Source: Gerris lacustris (taxonomy: Eukaryota > Arthropoda > Insecta > Hemiptera > Gerridae). From it: a stretch of 64,000 bases of DNA. Below are positions 22,415 to 34,735 of the stretch, in pieces. The position numbers were made by a program, and so were the translations under genes. Positions within the stretch are counted from its first letter, which is position 1. Every line of letters starts with the position of its first letter. Below the pieces are notes generated by a model. That model saw only the letters and a program-made list of their open reading frames with translations. It did no database searches and was not told the origin of the DNA. The DNA is taken from positions 58,191,102 to 58,255,101 of the forward strand of contig OX578285.1 of the NCBI GenBank assembly GCA_951217055.1. The letters are read 5' to 3'.

Positions 22415-23168
22415 GGGTGTTGCATAAACATGGACGAATTTGAAATGCGCGCCATTTTTTCCTGTTAAGTTGGTAACATTGAAACTTATCATTTTTATCA
22501 TCAATTATCATTCAGAATTGAATTTCAGAGAGTATTGTTTAGTTTTGCGTAACCATGGCACGCCTAACTGTCTACCAACGTTGCTTGGTAGTCAAAACGT
22601 ATTACGTAAACGGAGATAGTCCCACTACACTCCGTTTTGTCGGTTCACAAAGCCACTTAAATGAAAGTGTGCTTCATCACTGAAGATAATGTTTGATCGA
22701 CAATCTGCATTGTTATCCTGCATTCCCAAGAACCAGTCGGCAAATTGTCTGCGTTTCAGATGATCAGTGTCTGGTTTCAGTTCTTGAGTGAGTTGAACTT
22801 TATATGGATGCAAGTGAAGACCTTTTTTCAGAATGCGGTGCACAGAACTTAAACCAGTGGTCTCAAACTTCTTCATTATTTTGTGTACGGCACTCTCAGT
22901 TGGTGCTTCATTGTGGCTCATAAGTGCCCGGAGTTTGCACACCGTTAGTGTGGGACTATCTCCGTTTGCGTAAAACGTTTTGACTACCAAACATCGTTGG
23001 TCGACAGTTAGGCGCGCCATGGTTACGCAACTTAACTAAACAAAACAATTCTTTCTGAAACTCAATTCTGAATGATAACTGATGATAAAAATTATAAGTT
23101 TCAATGCTACCAACTTAACAGAAAAAAATGGCGCGCATTTCAAATTCGTCCATGTTTATGCAACACCC
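22415..23168 (-). mobile_element. Snap-back, internally deleted Tc1/mariner element
   Basis: TA duplications are at 22413-22414 and 23169-23170. Both ends start GGGTGTTGCATAAACATGGA. The right end holds the usual 5' TIR, leader and transposase start (MARLTVDQRCLVVKTFY, with a helix-turn-helix region). After an internal deletion the frame reaches the first catalytic block, IIFSDEAHFHL, which carries the first Asp. The rest of the catalytic domain and the normal 3' end are replaced by an inverted copy of the first about 215 bp (22415-22629), so the element folds back. It is inactive. It lies in a BBS1 intron. Confidence 0.88.
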
Positions 23169-24432
23169 TATGAATAATAAAAAAGCAAATGTATTAGCTT
23201 TTAATTTATTATTAACCCCTGAAGGCACAAAGAAAAAAGAATATATTATAATCATTGTCATTGTTTTTGGCTAATATTTGAACAAGTATATAATATCAAT
23301 AATCACTGAATAATCTAATAAATATATCTAAATAATACTAAATTAATACTATTAATAGAATAATCTAAATTAAATACTTTATGATCATCATAACAGAAAA
23401 TTCCTTAATTAACTACCAGTGTTAGTGAATTTGAAGAATATTTTATCATATACAATGTTTTACTGTATCCAACCCAGATTTTGAACAGCATTTGACAATA
23501 TATAGGTGGAGCCTGTAGGCTCAGGAATACGGATTAAAGACCTGGGAGGTAATCTGTACGAAGAGTTCAAAAAGGAACGAACATGAGATAAACTAAATTA
23601 ACACCATAAACTAGGAACTTTGCAAATTACACGCAGTGTTAGTTTAAAATACAAATTATTTTAGATTAAATAACATATATTTTAATAATGTAATGAGTAA
23701 AGGTTATTGGTAATTAAGGCTTTAAGTGATTAATGAAATCAGTACAAAGCATTTTTTTTTTTTTCTGTCAGCATATTAATTTTATTTAAGTCCACATCTC
23801 TCTCTATTGCTGAGTCCATTGTTAAAATAAAATAAATACTTGCTCTTAGAAGTTATAGTGAATAAATGTTATACTTTCAAAAAGCCACAGTGGGCTGTGT
23901 TTTATTCAGACGGGTTTTGACCACATTAGTTAATAATGTTCAGTAGGAATATTAGTTGAATTTACCGATATTTTGTGGTAAACAAACATGAAAAATTAAT
24001 TCCCACTCGAATAAAACACAGGCAATTTGACAATTGTTTCAACCTTTCGACAATATGTGTTATAAGCACGAAATTTGTGGGGTAGGTGAAATCCCCAGAC
24101 TGTGAAAGTATTAGGGAGGCGGAGCCTGTAGTCTCAGCTCAGGAATACGGATTAAGGACCTGGGAGGAAAGGACATCTGTACGAAGGGTTTTAGACTAAA
24201 CAATTTATGTTTTATTTCAGTGTGAATTACTTTGTTGATCATTATCAATAATTGATGATCAGTTTACAGAAAATGGGTATATAAAGTGGTTAAAACTGAA
24301 ATGGTTTCACTATGGTATTTCGACATTTAACCGATCAATTTTGCTCTGTAATTTATTTCCTAAGAGGAAAGTTCCACAAAATATTAGCTGATGTAAACAA
24401 TTTAAATTAACCTATTTTTGAAATGATATTAC
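23169..24432. other. BBS1 intron 8, AT-rich, with a duplicated 60-bp segment
   Basis: GGAGCCTGTAGGCTCAGGAA... near 23511 recurs near 24122 with small changes (both continue AATACGGATTAAxGACCTGG), possibly two ends of one decayed element. No exon is seen. Confidence 0.5.
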
Positions 24433-24594
24433 CTTTTGAATATTGCCTTTCTCTTAGAGATTGTTCAATGATTAATTTGCTCTTTTTAGGTATCAATAGC
24501 TTTATGTCTCTTGGATTAGCTATTAGCGCCAACTGCCTTTTAAATGTTGAAAATGTGGCTGTCCGTTTAAGCAATTTAATTGAAAGTGCGCCAC
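24433..24594 (-). CDS. BBS1: BBS1 exon 8
   Basis: Acceptor TTTTTTCAAAG, donor AAAAG|GTAATA. It reads GALSIKLLKRTATF..., then IKLLIPKKSKLIIEQSLRER, matching vertebrate GGGLIIKILKRTAVF...[20 protein letters not shown]. This is the last propeller strand and the start of the linker helix. It joins exon 7 (phase 1) and exon 9 (phase 1) correctly. The frame is hidden from ATG-based ORF calling because it has no start codon. Confidence 0.9.
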
Positions 24595-25499
24595 CTTTGA
24601 AAAAATAATCATAATAATAATACAGATTTAATAACTAGATGTGGTATTTGTCTTAAATGTTAAGACGTTTTTTGTTTTTCAGGTTTTTTATAAATGTGTC
24701 AAATTATGTAAGAATTGTACCTCGTATGCTACTAGATAGGTTCCATACTGTATAACTCAATAAAAATATTTCATTAAAAAAAAAAATATAATAATTAAAA
24801 ACTGATTAATGATTATAAAAAAAATAATGTAAAATTGCGAATCATTTATCAGATATATCTCTGGTCTCTGACCAATAATTAAAATTGTAATACCCTAATA
24901 TTATTCGATGATCCAGTCTAAATAGCATTGTATAATGAATAACTCCGTGATTGGGAAGATGCAGGAGTAACAGGTGGGTTCTCTATAATATGCTAAATGA
25001 AGCTTAGAGATTTTGAATATGAAAATTCAAGTTTTTATTTTTAACTATGGCTAACGATCAGGATATATAAAGATACTTTTATATAAAAACAATAATAATT
25101 TGAAGTGAAGAATAAATCTTATTCATGCATTCAGAAATCAAATCTAAAATATAAACTGTAATTAGCAGAGAAGTTTCATCACCAATATCATGGATAGAAA
25201 ATAAATTCTATATACTGCATACTATTTCACTGTTTAATTTTGAAACGATTGATCTTTTTAACTAAAAGCAACTGCTCAATTGCGTTTTTGCTTCAAATAC
25301 ACACCTCAATTTTTTTTTTTATAGAAATAAGTTCTTTAGTTGCAAACTCGTAATGCATTTCTTTACTGAAGGCATAGCATTTTTTAAACACCAACATATT
25401 TATTAAATTGTTACCAATTGTTTACTATTTTTGACAATTATATTACAATTAGGTTTCATCAACATTTTTTTTGATAGTAATAAAATAATTTATTTATAC
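24595..25499. other. BBS1 intron 7
   Basis: AT-rich, no features seen. Confidence 0.5.
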
Positions 25500-25728
25500 T
25501 TGTGGAGAAAAGGATGAGAGCGTGTTCTTCCTGACCATATCTTCCGAATACCATTGATGCTATATTTTCTGATGTGTTGAAGGAACTGATTAAAAGGGGT
25601 CCATTGTAAAGATGAACATGTCCTGTTTCAAAAGCTATAGCTGTCAGATTGAGTGCTAATCTGGCCAGAGGCATCTGTGCAGCGCAGATGGGATATCCAC
25701 CCAACTTGACTTTCCATTGTCTCCTACC
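25500..25728 (-). CDS. BBS1: BBS1 exon 7
   Basis: Acceptor TTTGTTAG, donor CCACAA|GTATAA. It begins GRRQWKVKLGGYPICAAQMP and includes NIASMVFGRYGQEEHALIL, one of the most conserved BBS1 blocks (vertebrate VTSLCFGRYGREDNTLIM). It forms the last blades of the seven-bladed beta-propeller. It ends in phase 1. Confidence 0.93.
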
Positions 25729-26362
25729 CTAACAAAGGAGAACTGATACATATGGGATTATTTGCATGGAACTTCCATGATAACAATATTATCGACACTT
25801 ATTTTACACAGTATTTTAAGTATTACTTACATTATATTCTACACTACTAAAACTAAAATTAATGTTTGTTCAAATTATGAACTCAAAGATACCTTATTTA
25901 CAACTTAATCAAAAAGTAAATTTACCTGTTTTATAGAATAATCCAGAACTATTGTTCGACAAATTAAATTTTAATTGCAAATAATTAGCCCATATGTGTC
26001 ATCTAACTAGAAATATAACCAGATGAGCTTAAACAGCGGATCTAGGAGAGAGTTTTTGGAGTGGATCTAGGAAAGAGTGGTAGGAGTGGATCTAGGAGGT
26101 GAGTACGTGCGGCTCATTGATTTTTCAGTAATGAATTGATGTATACCAATTATTGTCCCGTTACTGAAATTGACGAAGTAAGCATGTATTCTTATAAAGG
26201 TTTCATAAATTAAAATAATATTATCGATTAGTCAATCAATTCTACGAAATAATTAATAACAAATGTTGGCATAAAGGTTATAAAGTAAATAGTTATTGAT
26301 TAATTTCATCTAAGAATGACAGTACCTTAAGAATTGTAACACTAAATTAATTTTATAAATAC
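25729..26362. other. BBS1 intron 6
   Basis: Contains a short imperfect tandem repeat GTGGATCTAGGA(A/G) at about 26036-26100. Otherwise featureless. Confidence 0.5.
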
Positions 26363-26578
26363 CTTGAATGAATGACTCTGTAAGGTCGAATCCATATTGG
26401 TAGTAATAATTCCTTCTGCTGCTAAAAACATTGACACCGCTAATGTTGATAACTGAGTCACGGCTATTAACTCTCCACTTCTAACAGCATAAATAGCACC
26501 ATTTCGACAGCAAATTACTATAATATATTCCACAGTAAATACTCCTGTAGCGCTGATCAAATGTGGGACTGCAGCTAA
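26363..26578 (-). CDS. BBS1: BBS1 exon 6
   Basis: 72 codons in phase 0 on both sides: LAAVPHLISATGVFTVEY..., then IIVICCRNGAIYAVRSG..., ending SHSFK. It matches vertebrate [31 protein letters not shown]. These are propeller blades. Confidence 0.92.
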
Positions 26579-26678
26579 CTGCGATCAATAGAATATTAGA
26601 CATTTTATGAGACTTTAATGTAACAAACAATTTTGTTCATCTAATAAATAGAATTAATATTATTCCACAGCTTCATAC

Positions 26679-26816
26679 CGTGAATTTAGAGATTACAGTA
26701 AACGTTTCTGGATCCATGACATGTATTTGACATGATTCTGTGCCGAGAATCAAACATGTTACCGCCTTTTCGTCGTCACTGTTTTTATTAATTGTTGCCG
26801 CACATGTAATTACAAC
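26679..26816 (-). CDS. BBS1: BBS1 exon 5
   Basis: 46 codons: VVITCAATINKNSDDEKAVT, then CLILGTESCQIHVMDPETFT. It matches vertebrate [40 protein letters not shown]. The intron before exon 6 is only 100 bp. Confidence 0.92.
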
Positions 26817-28046
26817 CTGTGAAAATGTATTATATATTTTTTACAATAAAAACAATGAATCAATAATATGTACTAGAATAGTGTTATAAATATAAAATTA
26901 AATTTAACTCGGTTTAGAAAGCAGGGAAAAATATTAGTATTTCAAATATTTGTGAAGATGCTGCTTTTAATCAAACTTTATTTACAAATTATTCAATGAT
27001 TTTCAAGAGGCAGAAACAACTATGTTTCAAAGGTTATAATTTATTATTTCTACCTCAAATGTGCTTTCTTGATGTTAGAAAAATGTTTTGAACATGGACA
27101 TGTTTTAGCTCTGGGGGACAGAAGATATTTCCATCATGCAAATATCGACATTCTTCTGAATATCGTGCCAGGAAATTAGGATTTAACAGAAGGTCGATAG
27201 GTTTTCATTTAAAGTACAACATTTTGACGATAAGTGGGCTTAAGTTTTAATTAATGACATGCAAAAGGTGACACTCTTAAATCTCGTGCCAGGAAGTTAG
27301 AATATAATAGGAGGTAGATTGGTTTTCACTTGTATTCATGGTAGTTCTATATTTCGCCCATAGAAGTGCTGACGTTTTCTTCACGGTCTTAATATTTTCT
27401 AAATTTTTATATAAAATGGTATCAGAGCTCCTAGTGGACCAAATGGTAATCAAAATAGATAAATGTTTCATAATTTCACACCTTAAGATCCATCTACTAT
27501 ATCAATTAGACAAATGTATACTGATTTTCTCCACTTCATGGAAAAACATTGAAATGTCGATATGTGAATTCAATGGCCAAAAACATATCCATGATTCAAT
27601 GTTTATCCATGAAATGGAGAAAATGAGAATTTGTTTTATCTTTACTATCAATGTTATTGTCTTATATTAAAATGTTTTATTTGTTGAAATTCTTACTTCC
27701 TTGATGAGTTATTATAGATAAGGCTTATAATTTTAAATCACAATTCTCCAAATTAGTAGTTTTAAATGCAATGATCGTAAGGTTATTCCTGACACCTAAA
27801 ACTTTGAGAAAGGGATTTGTTTTTAGGGCTTGAATATGCAAATCCCAATGAATGAAGCCTAGCTCTTTTCATATATCAAGTTAGATATGTTTTTACATAG
27901 ACTGTTCTACATACTTTTAAACTATTAAGTTAGAGTACAAAAACATATATACTCTTTTAGTGAAGATCGGAATCTTTAAATATGTGACAGAATCTAATAT
28001 CTCTAAACAAAACAACATATCTTCAAGAAAATATATTATGCACTAC
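26817..28046. other. BBS1 intron 4
   Basis: A segment TCTCGTGCCAGGAAGTTAG (27281) has a second, diverged copy at 27162 with similar flanks (direct repeat spaced about 118 bp). No exon is seen. Confidence 0.45.
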
Positions 28047-28321
28047 CTGCTTGTGTGTCGGTATCTTACGAATTCTTCCAAGGAATCTCTCTCTTTCGTG
28101 TGGTTCAAGATTGATTAGAATTTGTGACTGAGATGAAAGATTGGAGAAACCAAATTGAACACTTAATGACTGAAGAAGAGACACAAGACGTTCCACAGAT
28201 GATCTATTCTGCCAACAATCTGACTCCAGACCGTTCCATTCTACTCCAGGTAGAGAAAATTTAAAATAAGGTCTGCAATTTCTGTAAATAAGCACGTTGC
28301 ATCCACATATCACTGCTACCC
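28047..28321 (-). CDS. BBS1: BBS1 exon 4
   Basis: Acceptor AAATTTCAG, donor AAGCAG|GTAGTG. It reads GVAVICGCNVLIYRNCRPYF and KFSLPGVEWNGLESDCWQ, then a variable helical stretch (SVERLVSLLQSLSVQ) to IPTHKQ. It matches vertebrate YVYKNLRPYFKFSLP...LEQDLWNQ. The helical insert corresponds to the segment after the KFSLP block. Confidence 0.93.
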
Positions 28322-29367
28322 CTGAAATTTTAATTCAAATAACACACTTATATTTAAAATTTATATGACAGTAATTTATTCTGAATATTGTGTTTGAAAG
28401 AAAAGCCTAAGTTTTAGGCGTGAAATGTTTAATACATCAGACTTTTCGTGAAGGAAACCTGAGAAGATCAGTGATTATTAAATGAGGGTAGTGAGTTCTT
28501 CATTCCATAGGCTCAGGCTTTGAAAAGTTTGTTTGTTTGTTTATCTAACGATAACTGACTTAAAAATTAACCTATTTGAACGAAATTTGGCACACATGTG
28601 CATCTTATTATTTGCGGCAACTTTATAGTTATTTATTAGAAATTACACACTTAATATTTTCAAAATGGTGGCCAATGTAGCGGTGGACTAAAAATAATGT
28701 TTTTAGTCTGCATGACATTTCTGCAACGTTTTAAAGGTCTTGAACAGTAGAAAAGAAAAAGAAAATTATTAAAATTTCAAATTTAATATTTTCAAGATGG
28801 TGGACTATATTGTGGACTGCTAAAGATACATTTTCTAATCTGCATGACTCTCTATACATCAGGCCTTGATGTAGGAAAAGTAGAAGAAGAATGTGTAACT
28901 TATTTTTAAAAACTTTTTTTACGGCATTTAAAAAAAAAATAATAATAATAATAATAATAAAATGGCCGATATGAGGATGTTAAAAAAAGTTTTTGCGTGT
29001 ATGACATTTACATGTTGTTTTAAAGCTCTATTCAGGTAAATTAATATTATGTAAGTTTTTCCCGAAAAAAGTTTCCTGGTAGCCATATTGAAAACAAATA
29101 TGGTATAAAAACGCGAGTTCGTCACTAATTCAATCACAATATCGGGGAAATGATAAAAACATTGAAATGTTTTTGCTGTAATTTAACATACATAATTAAG
29201 GTTCAAAATTTTAGGGTTTTTTTGGTGTAGCTTTTCATGTTCTAAATGATTCGCCCTAGGCTCAAATTAACTACGAAATAAAGATAGATTCACCGATTAA
29301 ATTGAAAAAACATATGACAGAAAATAACTTTATATATTTATTATACCTACTAAAGAAAGACACTAAC
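28322..29367. repeat. BBS1 intron 3 with a dispersed repeat (28520-29180)
   Basis: The intron carries a repeat with GTTTGTTTGTTTATCTAACG at its edge and internal near-tandem units containing ACTTAATATTTTCAARATGGTGG and CTGCATGAC (at about 28650, 28780 and 28960). The same family is seen at about 43620-43900. Also an (AAT)n run at 28940-28960. Confidence 0.6.
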
Positions 29368-29467
29368 CTGGAATTCTGACTTTTGCTCGATCTGTATAAA
29401 TTGTAGTAACAGAACACGGTTGTGACAGCAATTGGATTTCCATTGAAAGAGAAGTGCCTTTATAAAC
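29368..29467 (-). CDS. BBS1: BBS1 exon 3
   Basis: Acceptor TTGTTTTAAG, donor TCCAG|GTTAGT. 33 codons plus one base: VYKGTSLSMEIQLLSQPCSV, then TTIYTDRAKVRIP. The VYKG start continues MK from exon 2 exactly as LKVLKG in vertebrates. Confidence 0.85.
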
Positions 29468-29545
29468 CTTAAAACAAATTATAATTAACAAGACATAACT
29501 GAACTCTACATATTATATAATATGTATTCATTGTATACCTTTTTT

Positions 29546-29722
29546 GCACTTTTTTAGACTGTTACTCCCCTTAAAAAAAACAACGAAGTATTATATTCCT
29601 CTGTCCCAAAGTATATTAGACTAAACATCCCTTTGTCTTATTTAGTCAAACGAATGTATAAATAATTATATCCTTTTATATTCTACAAAAACAACAAAGG
29701 GGAGTAACAATCTAAAGACTTA
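29546..29722. mobile_element. MITE with TTTAGATTGTTACTCCCC ends, copy B
   Basis: The ends are GCACTTTTTTAGACTGTTAC and GGGGAGTAACAATCTAAAG. The interior shares TCCCAAAGTA(T/C)ATT and TTTATATTCTA with copies A and C. Confidence 0.75.
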
Positions 29723-29921
29723 CTTTTTTTAACAATAAGATTTGAAAGGCAGGCCTTAAAGTAAAGTTTTTTTTTTAACTATCTAGGTATTTCGGAGAAA
29801 ACTGTTTTTACTCTTTGACATTATAAACATTTTGAAAAGTCGGAATTTACCTACTTATTAAGTTGTTGGATGTCTTAATATTTGACAGAGATTTCATGAA
29901 ATCTATTTATGCTTATATAGT

Positions 29922-30503
29922 AGTCCCCAGGCCACCATAAGAAGTGAGTCGCTGATTGATAAAGTTTTCTTACCTTATGGAATCGCTTATTTATGCCGTG
30001 TCCACCGATGATTTGGGTATGTAGCAACTAGGCACTGGGCCATTTCTTTTTTTTTTTGACATGCCAAACATGCCCCTCTGCGGGAACATTGAAAAGAGAT
30101 AGATAAAGTTTTGATTTTCACAGGATCGTTTAATTAAATTATTTAGAAAACAGTGGTACAGGTGGCCACCGATACGATTGGGCCGTTCACTTTTCAACGT
30201 CCCCGCAGCGCGACATGTTTGGGGCGGTGGACACCCCAAACTGCCCACTTTTATCGGTGGCCACCTGTACCACTGTTTTTTTAAATAATTTAATTAATCG
30301 ATCCTGTGAAAATCAAAACTTTATCTATCTCTTTTCAATGTTCCCGCAGAAGGGCATGTTTGGCATGTCAAAAAAAAAGAAATGGCCCAGCGCCCAGTTG
30401 CCATATACCCAATTCATCGGTGGACAAGGCATACATAAGCGATTCCATAAGGTAAGAAAACTTTATCAATCAGAGACTCACTTCTTATGGTGGCCTGGGG
30501 ACT
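29922..30503. mobile_element. Fold-back element with 5-bp target duplication
   Basis: ATAGT flanks both sides (29917-29921 and 30504-30508). The arms of about 250 bp (29922-30175 and 30255-30503) are near-perfect inverted copies starting AGTCCCCAGGCCACCATAAG. The loop (about 30178-30254) is GC-rich and itself partly repeats arm text (CCCCGCAGCGCGACATGTTT versus CCCGCAGAAGGGCATGTTTG). It has no transposase. A 5-bp duplication does not fit Tc1, Harbinger or piggyBac, so the superfamily is open. Confidence 0.85.
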
Positions 30504-31405
30504 ATAGTTATATATATGCAGACTTAAAGTCAAAGAATCAGTTCCTAAATCAGAATATTCTAAAACCGTTTCAAAAAATAAATACGGTTTCAACTGCTAT
30601 AATTACTCGTTATCAGATAACCGATAATTTATAAAATTACAAATTAATATTAAAGATAATAAAAGTCAATTCAAGAATTTTGATGAGATGAAAAAATCAG
30701 AGTAGGGATTACTAGAGGGGATTGCAGAAGGGATTAGTTAAATGGGTTAATAAGGCATCCGGGCTGTTAAAAAGAAATAATTTTGTAGAGTAGGTTTATA
30801 TAACGTACCTATGGAAACGAATTATACTGCTCTCCTGTGACAGGTAAAACAAAGGTAATATAAAGGTAAAACAAAGCATGGAGCTTTCAATATTGCAGGT
30901 AGTATGCCATGTTTCGCGAGCCTAGAATCTCTCTCTTACTGCAAGTTATTACCATATACTATTGTAACACATTTGCTCATACCAGATTCCACTATGCAAC
31001 GTTAGCTATATCTGTACTCTTGAAATTCCTACTTTAACCATAATTTAAATCAAGAATCCCCTGTATTACACAACGTAATTTGTTTAAGTCTAGTAAATGT
31101 ACATAGTTCTTATTTAAAATAAATTTTATCATCGCGTTTCACTTATATAAGAAGATAATTAATTTCTTTTAAACTCCTTCTAAACATTTCAACTGAACAC
31201 TTTAAAGGAAAGAAAATAAATTAATCCTTCAAGATACTTAAGACGAGAATTAAGATAATAATGTATTGTTTTATTTTCCCTCCCTTCTTCTTTAAAAAAT
31301 CAATAATTTAATTTCGGCATGATTTTTCAATTAACTCCATTTTCCTAATTAAAATACTAAGGGTGAAAATATATCTATGTATATAAATATATATTACTAA
31401 GGGTG

Positions 31406-31508
<103 letters not shown>

Positions 31509-32459
31509 GAAAAATAATGAGGCTACGATGAGATATTGTTAAATTACATAGAAGTTAGAGAAAGACCTTCTTACGAGAAACAATTTAAATTAAAAATACA
31601 TATTAAATTTTTAAAAACGTTGAGTCCAACATTAGACTAAATATTCTTTAAGTTGTCACCTATCCAGTATCCACTCACAGGTAAAGACAAAAAAAATTAT
31701 AAGCATTATTACTCTCCGTTTAAATAAATTGTTTTTCAATTGTTTAACTGATATTTCACACATTTTTGCAACGAAGAAACTGAAATACGACGGAAATCAA
31801 TCATATTCAATTCACTTTTAATTTTGTGGTTTGTGGAAATCTTCTAATCCCAAATCAAAATTTAAATAATGTCTGCGAGAATTTACTTATCTTTAAAAAT
31901 ATGCTGTATTAACTGATTCAATTTGTTGTTAAAATCCAAAGTGATCCTCAACTAATTGAATATCCAGGTCAGATAAGTTTCCTTTTTTTGCACTGGGAAT
32001 GTAGACGATTCTATAAATAGGGGATATAAAGACTTCTGAAAGCTTTTAGGCTCTAAATAGATTCTAAACTCTTCCTACTCACTCATTCGACAAAAAGGAT
32101 GAGTTAGGTACGTTTGAAAGAGATAGAACTTTAAATACTGAAAATAAATTCTATTATACATAAAATAACGGGAAGTATAAAACCTTTTTTTTAAATGAAT
32201 ATTTAATATTAAATCTACAAAAATCAAGCTGTTTAACGAAATATCTACTTTCATTACGATCATTGTAAATTTTCATTCCGTTAAACAAGAATGTACCTTT
32301 AACTTAGCAACAACTTGGTGGGGACATTTTTGAATTTACAATTTTTATGAAACATTTCTGATTCATATTTGCTGTTTGCTTAGGTCATACTTTATTACTT
32401 AATTTGTGTGCCTATGGGGTAAATGACACATTTATTAATCCTAAGACCTCGGGTAATAT

Positions 32460-32885
32460 ACGAGCGGTGGGCGGCAGAGCGATAGAGCGGTGAGCGGCGG
32501 TGGCTATGATAAGAGCGAAAATGATAGGCTGGGGGGTATTTTCTATCAGTGCCCTGCCATGTAAACTTGACGAGAGGTTCTTATCAACTGAAGAGGCTAA
32601 GCGGAGAGCGAAAATTAATGTCTAGGCTGAGCGGTATTTTCTATCAGTTCCCTGCCATGTAAATTTAACGAGAGTTTCTTATGAACTGAAGAGGCTAAGC
32701 GGTGAGCGAAAATTAATGTCTAGGCTGAGCGGTATTTTCTATCAGTTCCCTGCCATGTAAACTTGACGAGAGTTTCTTATCAACTGAAGAGACTAAGCGG
32801 TGAGCGAAAATAATTGCCAAGGATGAGCGGTGAGCGGTAAGTGGCAAACGGCAACATTTTTCGCTCAGACGCTCTTGCTTGTCAT
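32460..32885. repeat. GAGCGGTGAGCGG-rich element with three 98-bp tandem units
   Basis: Units start at about 32513, 32611 and 32709; each carries AAAATTAATGTCTAGGCTGA, TTTTCTATCAGTTCCCTGCC and GACGAGAGTTTCTTAT. The flanks are rich in GCGGTGAGCGG. The outer ends (CGAGCGGTGGGCGGC... and ...CGCTCAGACGCTCTTGC) are weakly inverted, suggesting a MITE with internal tandem expansion. Confidence 0.75.
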
Positions 32886-33694
32886 AGTCGGCCGTCTTCT
32901 ACTTCCATTGTACTCCTACTCCATGTAAACATAAACTAAAGCGGGTCCGCTCTGCAACCCAAATGAACACGAACACGCCAGAACATATGTTATAGCACCT
33001 ATTTTTTTTTTTTTTTTTTTTTTTCTTTTAGTGGTTTAAAACATAAATCAGTACATATCTGTAGAATGAAGGAACTTATCCTCAAGCTGATAACGGAAGA
33101 ACTAAGGTAACTTGTCCTTGACAGACTGGGATATGCATTGTAGACCTCCCCACGTCAGTTCAATTTAAATTCAGTATGTAACAACTTACCCCATGTAACA
33201 ACCAGCCCCAGTCTCCCCTACACTCAATTACGTATTATCTTAGATAAGAAAATCACGTAATTAATTAATTAAATAATTCTTCAACTTCAAGTTTCAACCA
33301 TTCTTTTGTATTGCCCGTATTTACTTGACACCTCTTATCCAACTTTCTTATCCAAACTTCCACGATATCTGTCGGAGGAGTTTGAATTTGCAAATAATCA
33401 GTGTTTACACGAGTTGGTATAGATGTGTCGACAGATATAGCTGATAGTAGAAATATATCTCAGACTTAATTTTTTCAGTGATTACATTGTTACGATTTCT
33501 GTCTGACAAAAATATCATGATATAACTGTCAGATGTAAACGCAGCTCAAGAGGAAAATAACGGAATGGTTCCAAGATAAGGCTAACAACAAGTAACGCAG
33601 AACGTATAGCCTTGATTGTTGTGTTAGATGGTTTGTTCTATTATTTGGTGTTTATCAGGTGCCAAGAATACAAGACCATAAAGCAATGTAATAC

Positions 33695-33863
33695 CTTCAT
33701 GGTAGTTGAAGTCCCATTGCCAAAATCTGCCAGAGCCAGTTTGAAATCTCCATCTGAGTTTAAATCGGCTAATGTAAGGCAAGAACTGAAAGTTTGGATA
33801 CCAGCTTTTGTATCGGAAAATGCATCGATCCATGGCTGCACGTGTTGAGATCGACTGGAATCA
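33695..33863 (-). CDS. BBS1: BBS1 exon 2
   Basis: Acceptor TCTTGTTGCAG, donor ATGAAG|GTATTA. One base completes a His codon, then DSSRSQHVQPWIDAFSDTKA, IQTFSSCLTLADLNSDGDFK, LALADFGNGTSTTMK. It matches vertebrate WLDAHYDP...[27 protein letters not shown], the first propeller blade. BBS1 is the BBSome subunit contacted by the small GTPase ARL6/BBS3 through this propeller (known for the family). Confidence 0.95.
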
Positions 33864-34213
33864 CTGCAACAAGATATCTTTAATTAATTCATTTAAATAA
33901 ATCAATTCAGGCTATAAATAAAATACTACGATTTACATATTTTAAACCATAAGTAAAATTTATTTTATTTTATCTGCACGGTTATTATTAACAATATATT
34001 GAGCTAGTAACGGACTATACACACTACATATCTTTGACGCTAGCACACATACTCCTTGTATTAAACACCTACTACATAATGAACCTTATCTTTAGTTTAT
34101 AAACAGTAAAACAGTTGTCTCACATAATAAATCAAAATATAACTATAGACAGATTTTAATTAAATTATATACCCATTAATTTTTCATTACATTTTTTTTT
34201 GTCATTTAATAAT

Positions 34214-34735
34214 ACATTACGCGTCGAGTGCGGATAGTAGCATTTTGCATGCGAGTGTGGAGTTTGGACCCGAGCGACAGCGAGGGTAAACAGCAAATTT
34301 ATTTTGTTAAATGTAAACAAACACGCTAATCGTGCGATAAGGTGAAGAATTATGAAACACGCATGCGCAATGAATACAACTACGAAAAGAATCACTTTCT
34401 ACGCATTTAAGCAATGATAAAATGTTTATATTTCGTATCAATCGTAGATAAAAAAAATTAACTGTTTCTATTAGTTAGTTGAGTTCTTAAATAATAGTAC
34501 ATTACGCGTCTAGTGCGGAAAGTAGCATTTTGCATGCGAGTGTGGAGTTTGCACCCGAGCGACAGCGAGGGTAAACAGCAAATTTATTTTGTTAAATGTG
34601 AACAAACACGCTAATCGTGCGATAAGGTGAAGAATTATGAAACACGCATGCGCAATGAATACAACTACGAAAGAATCACTTTCTACGCATCTAAACAGTG
34701 ATAAAATGTTAATATTTCGTATCAATCGTAGATAA
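34214..34735. repeat. Two tandem copies of a 240-bp repeat, 285 bp apart
   Basis: ACATTACGCGTCGAGTGCGG starts at 34214 and again, with one change, at 34499. Both run through GCGACAGCGAGGGTAAACAG to TCGTATCAATCGTAGATAAA, nearly identical. A truncated third copy is at 42791-42870. The unit is a dispersed repeat duplicated recently in tandem. Confidence 0.85.

Noticed and set aside
27277..27670. ORFs of 64 and 110 codons in BBS1 intron 4
   Set aside because: Opposite-strand overlapping frames in repeat DNA without splice signals.
30215..30634. 139-codon ORF
   Set aside because: Runs through the arm of the fold-back at 29922-30503; the mirror ORF occurs in the other arm.
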